A DNA stretch of 16,655 nucleotides from Alphaproteobacteria bacterium. Lineage in GTDB: Bacteria; Pseudomonadota; Alphaproteobacteria; Rhizobiales; Aestuariivirgaceae. Below the pieces are notes generated by a model, which was not told where the DNA came from, made no database searches, and saw nothing but the letters and a program-made list of their open reading frames with translations. The translations under genes and the position numbers were made by a program. The stretch lies in contig JAPLOT010000067.1 of the NCBI GenBank assembly GCA_026400595.1, forward strand, positions 1-16,655, read 5' to 3'. Numbering within the stretch: the first letter of the stretch is position 1; each line of letters opens with the position of its first letter. Below, piece after piece: positions 7,499 through 14,066 of the stretch.

Positions 7499-8722
7499 AT
7501 GGCACCTGACCCGAACTCTGCCGAAGGCGCCCGCGGCTGGCGAACGCCCTTTGCGGCGCTGGCCCTCATGTCCGTTGCGAATGCCTTTGCGTTCTCCACC
7601 TGGAACGCGCTGCACACGAACTACGCCGTCGACGTCATCGGCTTCGGCGGCGAGCAGCAGGGCATCCTTCATACGCTGCGCGAGATTCCGGGCTTCCTTG
7701 CCTTTGCCGCGGTATTCCTGCTGCTCATCATGCGCGAGCAGACTCTCGGGATCCTCTCTGTCCTGACCATCGGCGTGGGCGTGGCCATCACCGGCTTCTT
7801 TCCCTCGGCCCTCGGCTTCTATGCCACCACCGTCGTGAAGTCGCTCGGCTTCCATTACTACGAGACGGTTGCCCAGTCGCTGGCGCTGCAATGGTTCGAC
7901 AAGAAGTCGGCTCCCAGCCGCCTCGGCCGGATCTACTCCTATGCCTCGATGTCGACCATTGCCGCCTACGGGCTGCTCTTCGTCACCTGGAAATGGTTCG
8001 GCCTGGACTATGTCTGGGCCTTCCTGGGCGGCGGTCTGGTGGCCATTGCCATCGGACTCTTCGTCTGGCTCACTTTCCCGCGCTTCGAGAATGGCGTGAT
8101 CCAGCGCAAGCATCTGGTATTGCGCAGGCGCTATTGGCTCTACTATGCCCTCACCTTCATCAGCGGCGCGCGGCGGCAGATCTTCATCATTTTCGCCGTG
8201 CTGATGATGGTCCAGAAGTTCGGCTACAGCGTTTCCGACATGACCATGCTGCTGCTCGGCAATGCGCTCTTCACCACGCTGATCGCGCCCCGCCTTGGCC
8301 GCTTCATCGAGATCTGGGGCGAGCGACGCTCGACCATCATCGAGCATGTGGGCTTGATGATCGTCTTCGCGGCCTATGCCCTCGTGGCCGACCCTTGGAT
8401 CGCCGCCATGCTCTACATGCTCGACAACGCCTTCTTCTCGATGTCGATTGCGCACCGCACCTACTTCCAGAAGATCGGCGACCCCGAGGACATGGCGCCG
8501 ACGGCCGGCGTTGCCTTCTCGATCAATCACATCGCAGCCGTGTTCATTCCCATTCCGCTGGGCTTGCTCTGGGACGTCCACTACACATGGGTCTTCTGGA
8601 TCGGCACGGGGATCGCGGCGCTGGGCCTCGCCATCTCCTTCCTCGTGCCGCGCGACCCGGCCAGGGGCAATGAAGTGGCCTGGCCCGCCGTCGCCCTGAG
8701 GCCTGCCACCGAAACGCCTTGA
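7499..8722 (+). CDS. MFS transporter, 12 membrane spans
   Basis: 407-aa membrane protein (from ATG 7499; the frame is open to a GTG at 7457, which would add 14 residues). Twelve hydrophobic segments can be counted, with a cytoplasmic loop after span 6 (LTFPRFENGVIQRKHLVLRRR), as expected for the major facilitator superfamily. The basic loop between spans 4 and 5 (DKKSAPSRLGRIYSYAS) resembles an MFS motif-A variant. Start 7499 is chosen because the first span begins about 20 residues later and TATAGT at 7486-7491 resembles a -10 element. That would give a nearly leaderless message; no Shine-Dalgarno is visible. Only 10 nt separate its stop from the flavoprotein gene, so they are probably co-transcribed. 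An uptake role for that enzyme's methylated-amine substrate is the natural guess, but not proven. Confidence 0.8.
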   Translation: MAPDPNSAEGARGWRTPFAALALMSVANAFAFSTWNALHTNYAVDVIGFGGEQQGILHTLREIPGFLAFAAVFLLLIMREQTLGILSVLTIGVGVAITGFFPSALGFYATTVVKSLGFHYYETVAQSLALQWFDKKSAPSRLGRIYSYASMSTIAAYGLLFVTWKWFGLDYVWAFLGGGLVAIAIGLFVWLTFPRFENGVIQRKHLVLRRRYWLYYALTFISGARRQIFIIFAVLMMVQKFGYSVSDMTMLLLGNALFTTLIAPRLGRFIEIWGERRSTIIEHVGLMIVFAAYALVADPWIAAMLYMLDNAFFSMSIAHRTYFQKIGDPEDMAPTAGVAFSINHIAAVFIPIPLGLLWDVHYTWVFWIGTGIAALGLAISFLVPRDPARGNEVAWPAVALRPATETP

Positions 8723-8732
8723 GTTCTTCACC

Positions 8733-10790
8733 ATGACCACTGTGATCCGCAATACCGATCCCCTGCTCCAGCCCTATCAACTGAAGCATCTCACCCTGAA
8801 GAACCGGATCATGTCGACGTCGCATGAACCGAACTATGCCGAAAACGGCATGCCGACCGACCGCTACCGTCTCTACCACGTGGAGAAGGCCAAGGGCGGC
8901 ATTGCCCTGACCATGACGGCGGGCTCGGCCGTTGTCTCGCGCGACTCGCCGCCCGCTTTCGGCAATCTTCTGGCCTACAAGGACGAGATCGTGCCCTGGC
9001 TCAGGAAGCTGGCGGATGAATGCCACGGCCATGGTGCGGCCGTCATGATCCAGCTGACACATCTCGGCCGCCGCACCAACTGGAACAAGGGCGACTGGCT
9101 TCCGGTGCTGTCGGCATCGCCCGTTCGCGAACCGGCCCATCGCGCCTTTCCGAAGGAAATGGAAGACTGGGACTTCGACCGCATCGCGGCCGACTATGCC
9201 GCAGCCGCCGAGCGCATGATGGCAGCCGGCCTCGATGGGTTCGAGTTCGAATGCTACGGCCATCTGATGGACAGCTTCTGGTCACCCGCCACCAATCAAC
9301 GGTCCGACGAGCACAACGGCAGCATCGACAACCGGCTGCGGTTCACCTTCCGCATCCTCGAAGCCGTCCGCAATGCTGTCGGTCCCGATTTCCTGGTGGG
9401 ATGCCGGCTGGTCGCCGACGAGGACTGGGACCGCGGCCTCAGCAGGGCCGATGGCATCGCCATATGTCACAAGCTGAAGGACTCGGGCCTCGTCGACTTC
9501 CTCAATATCATCAAGGGTCATATCGAGCACGATGCACCGCTGGCCGATGTCATACCGGTGTCGGGCATGAAAGCCTCGCCTCATCTCGATTTCGCGGGTG
9601 AGGTGCGCGCCGCCACGCGCTTTCCGGTCTTCCATGCCGCACGCATCAACGACGTGGCAACGGCGCGTCATGCCATTGCCGAAGGCAAGCTCGACATGGT
9701 GGGAATGACCCGCGCCCACATCGCCGATCCGCATATCGTGCGGAAGATCGCCGAGGGCCGCGAAGCCGAGATCCGGCCCTGTGTGGGCGCAACCTATTGC
9801 CTGGACCGCATCTATGAAGGGCATGAGGCGCTCTGCATCCACAATCCGGCCACCGGGCGCGAAGCCACGATCCCCCATGTCATTTCGAGATCCCCGGGGC
9901 CACGGCGCCGGGTCGCAGTCGTCGGAGCGGGTCCCGCCGGGCTCGAGGCCGCGCGGGTGTCGGCCGAACGCGGCCACGAGGTCATCCTTTTCGAGGCGGC
10001 ATCGCAGGCTGGCGGACAGATCCGGCTCGCCACCCAGCTCCCCCGTCGCCGCGAACTCATCGGCATCGTGGACTGGCGCGTGGCACAATGCGAGCGTCTT
10101 GGCGTCGACATGCGCTACAACACGATCGCGGAGGCATCGGACATCCTCGCACTCGAGGCCGACGTGGTCTTCGTTGCGACCGGCGGCCTGCCGCGGAATG
10201 AAGCCATCGAGGAAGGAGCCGAACTTGCCGTTTCAAGCTGGGATGTCCTCTCGGGCGACGTGAAGCCGGCCGAAGACGTGTTGCTCTTCGATGACAACGG
10301 CGCTCATCCAGGCATGTCCGCGGCCGAGCGGATTTCCGACTCCGGCAGCCGCCTCGAGATCGTCAGCCCGGAACGCTTCTTCGCCGCCGAGATGGGCGGC
10401 CTCAATCTGGTGCCCTACATGCGGAACTTCACCACCAGAGGAGTGCGCATCACCACCATGACGCGCGTCCGGGCGTTGAGTCGGCACGGCAACAAGATCA
10501 AGGCGGTGCTTTTCAGCCCCTATACCAATGCCAACTGCGGTGAACGGCTGGTCGACCAGGTCGTGGTGGAGAATGGAACATCGCCGCTGGATGATCTCTA
10601 CTTTGCGCTGAAGGACCACGCGGTCAACCACGGCGAGGTGGACCACGGCGCAATGATCGACGGCCGCCGCCAGGCGATCGCGCGGAACCCGGCAGGCCGG
10701 TTCCAGCTTTTCCGCGTCGGCGATGCCGTCGCCTCGCGCAACATCCATGCCGCCATCTATGAGGCTCTCAGGCTGGCAAAGGACCATTGA
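8733..10790 (+). CDS. DgcA/StcD-like N-methylamine demethylase flavoprotein (OYE barrel plus FAD domain)
   Basis: 685-aa enzyme of the trimethylamine dehydrogenase / 2,4-dienoyl-CoA reductase architecture, nearest in my reading to DgcA (dimethylglycine demethylation, about 686 aa) and stachydrine-type demethylases. Residues 1-340 form the FMN-binding Old Yellow Enzyme barrel (LTLKNRIMSTSH, MIQLTHLGRR, FWSPATNQRSDEHNGSIDNR, DMVGMTRAHIADP). The Fe-S segment follows with C350, C356 and C368. The position of the usual second ligand, 353, is Ala; DgcA-type proteins as I recall them share this gap. The second half starts with VAVVGAGPAGLEAARV (GxGxxG at 398-403) and binds FAD/NAD(P)-type nucleotide. 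Expected reaction: oxidative removal of an N-methyl group as formaldehyde, with electrons passed to an acceptor. The substrate is not determined. It is coupled to the MFS gene 10 nt upstream; no strong ribosome site precedes ATG 8733. Confidence 0.82.
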   Translation: MTTVIRNTDPLLQPYQLKHLTLKNRIMSTSHEPNYAENGMPTDRYRLYHVEKAKGGIALTMTAGSAVVSRDSPPAFGNLLAYKDEIVPWLRKLADECHGHGAAVMIQLTHLGRRTNWNKGDWLPVLSASPVREPAHRAFPKEMEDWDFDRIAADYAAAAERMMAAGLDGFEFECYGHLMDSFWSPATNQRSDEHNGSIDNRLRFTFRILEAVRNAVGPDFLVGCRLVADEDWDRGLSRADGIAICHKLKDSGLVDFLNIIKGHIEHDAPLADVIPVSGMKASPHLDFAGEVRAATRFPVFHAARINDVATARHAIAEGKLDMVGMTRAHIADPHIVRKIAEGREAEIRPCVGATYCLDRIYEGHEALCIHNPATGREATIPHVISRSPGPRRRVAVVGAGPAGLEAARVSAERGHEVILFEAASQAGGQIRLATQLPRRRELIGIVDWRVAQCERLGVDMRYNTIAEASDILALEADVVFVATGGLPRNEAIEEGAELAVSSWDVLSGDVKPAEDVLLFDDNGAHPGMSAAERISDSGSRLEIVSPERFFAAEMGGLNLVPYMRNFTTRGVRITTMTRVRALSRHGNKIKAVLFSPYTNANCGERLVDQVVVENGTSPLDDLYFALKDHAVNHGEVDHGAMIDGRRQAIARNPAGRFQLFRVGDAVASRNIHAAIYEALRLAKDH

Positions 10791-10822
10791 CGCACGGGCC
10801 GCGCCAAGTTTTCGCGAGACAC

Positions 10823-10838
10823 CGACCGCTTACGGTCG
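10823..10838. terminator. short hairpin between convergent genes
   Basis: CGACCG (10823-10828) and CGGTCG (10833-10838) form a perfect 6-bp stem with a CTTA loop in the convergent gap. The sulfotransferase stop codon (TAA, reverse strand) falls at its centre. No T-tract follows on either strand, so a terminator role is uncertain. Confidence 0.3.
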
Positions 10839-11786
10839 AACATAGAGTTTGGAGCGATACACCTGCATCATGGGGAAAGACAACACGCCCGCAATGATCT
10901 TCGGCAGAACAGGAAGCTCTGCCCGCCATCTTTCGTCCGGGCGGATCTTCATCTCTCTCACCCAGTTTCCGCTTATCTGATGCTGGACCATTCCTTCATT
11001 CACGCCATTCCGCAGCTGAGACAGAACACCGGACGCGGCCTCCTGACCGAGAACCGTCGTGAGATACCATGTTTGATCCCGCACGAAGTCCTCATACATC
11101 AAGCGTACACCACCCTTTCGGCGCAATAGTCTGCTGGCAAGAAGATTTCTTGCCATCCACTTCGCAATGGCTTTCGTTGCCTTCACGCGGCGCTGCTCGA
11201 CCTTCCATGTCTTCTCGCTGCCATCGCGCTGCTTCGACTGACGCGAACGCGACATGAGAATTCCGCCGGGATTGCGCACGAGGTTCGTCACCCGCAGCTT
11301 CAGACCTGGCGTGGCATTCAGCATGGCCGCATATCTGATCGACTTTGAACTATCGACAACGGTGCGCGCACCCGAGACCTTCGAGACGGCCGCGTAGAGC
11401 CTAGAAAGTGTACGAAGCTCGTCCGGCACTACTGAACCCGGAGCTGGGAAGGCAAGGACTTTGCCCAGTTCCTTCATCTTCACCGAGAACCGGCCAATCT
11501 CACCGAGCAATGACTTTGGGGCAATCTTGCGAGCTTGCTCGAAACCGCCGAAAGCCTCTCGAAACACGTCACGCCAGAATGGGCATTCAAGAAACGGCTT
11601 GCCGCAACCACACGGCGTATTCTGTACGAGGCCTTCCTGCCACACGAGACGGAGTTCGCCCACAAACACATGGTCATCGGCGAGGCCGAGAACCGAACCG
11701 ACAAGTGTGGAACCCGAGCGTCCGGAGCTCACGATGTATTCAACCCGGGTTCTGCCGTTCTGTTCCAAAGGCATGTCAGGCATCAC
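10830..11786 (-). CDS. sulfotransferase family protein (PAPS-dependent type)
   Basis: 318-aa (or 317/314-aa) protein of the sulfotransferase fold, which moves sulfate from PAPS to a hydroxyl or amino group. The 5'-phosphosulfate loop is SSGRSGSTLVG (residues 20-30). TVVDSSKS (143-149) and the 3'-phosphate motif LVRNPGGILMSRSR with R171 and S179 follow. CGCGKPFLECPFW (59-71) is a cysteine-bearing block seen in bacterial members of this type. The frame opens with GTG at 11786 followed directly by ATG at 11783 and another at 11774; no clear ribosome site distinguishes them. The acceptor is unknown. The gene is last in the leftward cluster, 235 nt after the SGNH gene, and could sulfate a glycan made by that locus. 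Its GC is lower than the left of the window. Confidence 0.8.
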   Translation of the reverse strand: MMPDMPLEQNGRTRVEYIVSSGRSGSTLVGSVLGLADDHVFVGELRLVWQEGLVQNTPCGCGKPFLECPFWRDVFREAFGGFEQARKIAPKSLLGEIGRFSVKMKELGKVLAFPAPGSVVPDELRTLSRLYAAVSKVSGARTVVDSSKSIRYAAMLNATPGLKLRVTNLVRNPGGILMSRSRQSKQRDGSEKTWKVEQRRVKATKAIAKWMARNLLASRLLRRKGGVRLMYEDFVRDQTWYLTTVLGQEAASGVLSQLRNGVNEGMVQHQISGNWVREMKIRPDERWRAELPVLPKIIAGVLSFPMMQVYRSKLYVRP

Positions 11787-11917
11787 ATGTAACGTAGCGG
11801 TTCTGATTTCATTTCAGGTGAACGGCTTCCACTTCAACAACTCCAACGGTCAGTTCAGGTTTCCCTTGTTTTGATCAACGACAGCCATCGTCAAACTGCA
11901 CCAGCTGCAATGCATCG

Positions 11918-11997
11918 CCCCGAATGCGAACTCAGACGCACAGCCAAGACACACGCAGGACCCCAACGCACTGATGTCCAGCTTCTTGCATTCGGGG
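11918..11997. repeat. 10-bp inverted repeat in the 235-nt SGNH-sulfotransferase gap
   Basis: CCCCGAATGC at 11918-11927 and its exact reverse complement at 11988-11997 are 60 nt apart in the gene-free stretch 11787-12021. It could form a long-loop structure in the leftward transcript. Nothing else is recognisable in the gap: no clear promoter and no convincing small gene. Confidence 0.35.
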
Positions 11998-12005
11998 TGG
12001 TTCGA

Positions 12006-12035
12006 TCGACAGGCATGATGATCAGAGCCTGTCGA
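12006..12035 (-). terminator. hairpin spanning the SGNH stop codon
   Basis: TCGACAGGC (12006-12014) and GCCTGTCGA (12027-12035) are exact reverse complements, giving a 9-bp stem with a 12-nt loop that holds the TGA stop of the SGNH gene. No T-tract follows on the minus strand, so it may stabilise or attenuate the message rather than end it. Confidence 0.4.
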
Positions 12036-13104
12036 GGATGCGCTTGGCGATGATGGCGTTGCCCTCATCGGTGACATGAAGAGGATCAATGTAATACTGG
12101 TTGCTGCCATCGAACGCATCACTGATGTCAAACGCCCATCCGCCACCCTCCGCGGCAATCAGAGATCGCACGGACTGGTAAACGGGAGGATACTGATCCA
12201 AAGCGTTCTGATCCAGTTTGAGATAGCTGATGTTCGGCTTGCCGACGCCGGCAACCGGCTGAAGGAAGGCGTAGAATTTCTTGCCATTGGACTCCGTGAT
12301 CAGCTTCGCCAGCTGCCAGTTCCTGAACATCGTCAAAGCTACGTTGTGCGCACGCTCGGGGTCGACATCGCATCTGCGATCACTCGCAACCTTCTGACGC
12401 TTGGTCAATCGCTGAAAGGTATCCCACGCGGGAACGACGAAGTTCCGGTACAGATAACTGGAGGACTCACGGTTTCCGATCAGCTCGCGGAGATAAGGGG
12501 ATTCATGAGTTTCGTTGTACCCGGGACCAAAGGCCAAATCACACCCTATCGCAACGTCATTGGCACCAGAGTAAAAGACGACAACATCCGGCAGCTTTCC
12601 CTGATTGTAGAGATTCACCAGCTCTGCCAGGCTCTGTCGGCTCCGCCAGCCGCGCTCGCCAAAATTCGTCACAGCGTAGTCGTTCGTAATGCTATCGAAC
12701 AATGCCGGAATGGTGCCATTGTCAGCAACGCCCGTACCCCACACGGTGGAGCCGCCGAAGAACCCTATGCTCTTCGCTGAGGGTGAGTTGTCGAGGCCAA
12801 TGGTATGCGTACGCAAACCGTTCTCATCGATGTTCACGAACTCTCCCCTGAAAGGAGCCTTGCGCCAGCCGACGATCGGAGCATAGACCGAGACGGTATC
12901 GCGCTGTTCGGCGAAAACTCGGGGCGCATTGGCATCCATCGCAAGCATGGGCAGTTCATCTCTTCCGCGACTGTCTCCGGCCCCAACGACAGACTTCGCA
13001 ATACGAACGAGGTCGGCGGAAACCGAAACGATCAACATGATGGCGAAGAAGAGTCCGATAAACACGCAGATATTCAGTGCCACGATCTTTGCGGCTCTAC
13101 CCAT
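12022..13104 (-). CDS. membrane-anchored SGNH/GDSL hydrolase
   Basis: 360-aa protein with one N-terminal membrane span (about 7-29) and an extracytoplasmic SGNH hydrolase domain. Block I is FFGGSTVWG with candidate nucleophile S119. Block II is NFGERGWRS (147-155), giving the oxyanion glycine. Block III is SGANDV with N182. Block V is DPLHVTDEGN with D340 and H343, the Asp-x-x-His pair. All catalytic positions are present. Such anchored SGNH proteins are common in exopolysaccharide loci, where they act as O-acyl esterases or acyl transferases on the glycan; here the substrate is unknown. Start ATG 13104 is supported by GGAGG 8 nt upstream. It lies 183 nt after the 2OG-oxygenase-like gene, on the same strand. 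Its GC is lower than its right-hand neighbours. Confidence 0.82.
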   Translation of the reverse strand: MGRAAKIVALNICVFIGLFFAIMLIVSVSADLVRIAKSVVGAGDSRGRDELPMLAMDANAPRVFAEQRDTVSVYAPIVGWRKAPFRGEFVNIDENGLRTHTIGLDNSPSAKSIGFFGGSTVWGTGVADNGTIPALFDSITNDYAVTNFGERGWRSRQSLAELVNLYNQGKLPDVVVFYSGANDVAIGCDLAFGPGYNETHESPYLRELIGNRESSSYLYRNFVVPAWDTFQRLTKRQKVASDRRCDVDPERAHNVALTMFRNWQLAKLITESNGKKFYAFLQPVAGVGKPNISYLKLDQNALDQYPPVYQSVRSLIAAEGGGWAFDISDAFDGSNQYYIDPLHVTDEGNAIIAKRILDRL

Positions 13105-13112
13105 TGCCTAGT

Positions 13113-13117
13113 CCTCC
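13113..13117 (-). promoter_or_regulatory. ribosome binding site of the SGNH hydrolase gene
   Basis: GGAGG on the minus strand, 8 nt before ATG 13104, within GGGGAGGACTAGGCA. It fixes the start. The rest of the 183-nt gap (13105-13287) shows no confident promoter. Confidence 0.65.
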
Positions 13118-13287
13118 CCGAATGGCTCTTGCTTTCTCCGGCGTGAAAAGCACGGCAGCTTCGACTCTCGGCATGCACGTGCCCGGCCAGTGATTTCTGC
13201 TCATGCCGGTCAATTCCTCACCCCAGCGTAGTCAGCTTCATTTTCGCTGCAGCCATGAGACCGCCACGTCAGGCACGTTCGATGCTT

Positions 13288-14043
13288 TCATTCCTCGCGC
13301 TCGATCACAATAGTGCAGGACTTGCGCAAGGCATGCGACCCTCGCTGGGTCATCTCGCGGACAGAATGCAGTGAGTTGTGGGTCTTCACGAAGACCGTGC
13401 ATTGATTGGGAACGAAGGGAATCGTGTCGACGATGTCGATCTTGTCCCAGGGCACCATTTTGTTCTGCCAGTTGAATGCATAGCGGACGTCCTTCGTTGT
13501 GTTGACGTCCAGGCCGCCACCCCAGTCCGTCCGCCACTCACCATCCTTGATCATGGTCAGCACAAGCGTGATGACCTTGCGCGCGGCGTCCGTGTGGGGC
13601 TCGACCCGGCCTCCATCGGCGCGGAGCGAAGAGAACTCGAACCGGCTGCGCAACCTGACGCCACGCGACGGCAGATAGCCCCGCTTTAATGCCCGGGCGG
13701 CCCGCCGCAGACGTTGCGAAGAACTCTCGAAGGCGTCCTGCAGCGGCAGTTCGACGTGGTTGCTGTTGAGGAACTCGACGGTCTGGCGGATGAACTCATC
13801 GCTCTTGACCCAGCTGTGAAACGCGTTCCACGGCTTGTTCTCGCGCAGGAACTTGCGGTAGTTCGCGGGATTCCACTTCTCGGAAAGGCTCAGCTTGTAG
13901 GGAAACTTCGGCAGAGTTCCAAAGAGGCTTTCGTCCGGAAAGTTGTCGGCCAGAAGGTCGTATTGCGCTGCATCGAGCGCCGGACGCAAGACGGCGAGTG
14001 GGTAAGGCTCGTAGCGCATCTCAACCTTGTTGTAGTTCAGCAT
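13288..14043 (-). CDS. 2OG-Fe(II) oxygenase-like protein
   Basis: 251-aa cytoplasmic protein with the marks of the 2-oxoglutarate/Fe(II) dioxygenase fold. The iron triad is H150-x-D152 in VEPHTDAARK and H226 in FVKTHNSLHSV; R240 in ALRKSCTIVI, 14 residues after the distal histidine, would bind 2-oxoglutarate. WGGGLDV (174-180) is the usual turn before the metal-site strand. Such enzymes hydroxylate or desaturate small molecules, sugars or amino acids; the substrate is unknown. Start ATG 14043 has GGAG 9 nt upstream and lies 23 nt after the carbamoyltransferase stop, so they share a transcript. The last 35 residues match the partial protein at the right edge of the window at 17 of 34 positions, so the locus holds two paralogues. 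Confidence 0.75.
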   Translation of the reverse strand: MLNYNKVEMRYEPYPLAVLRPALDAAQYDLLADNFPDESLFGTLPKFPYKLSLSEKWNPANYRKFLRENKPWNAFHSWVKSDEFIRQTVEFLNSNHVELPLQDAFESSSQRLRRAARALKRGYLPSRGVRLRSRFEFSSLRADGGRVEPHTDAARKVITLVLTMIKDGEWRTDWGGGLDVNTTKDVRYAFNWQNKMVPWDKIDIVDTIPFVPNQCTVFVKTHNSLHSVREMTQRGSHALRKSCTIVIEREE

Positions 14044-14066
14044 TGTCCATGTCTCCAGGCGGCGTA

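Noticed and set aside
7271..8752. 493-codon minus-strand frame opposite the MFS gene
   Set aside because: Antisense shadow. The translation is rich in charged residues with no domain, whereas the plus strand encodes twelve regular membrane spans.
11850..12158. 102-codon minus-strand frame with a cysteine-rich C-terminus over the SGNH end and the following gap
   Set aside because: Its start lies inside the SGNH coding region in another frame, it has no ribosome site, and the sequence resembles no family I know. It is most likely a chance frame.
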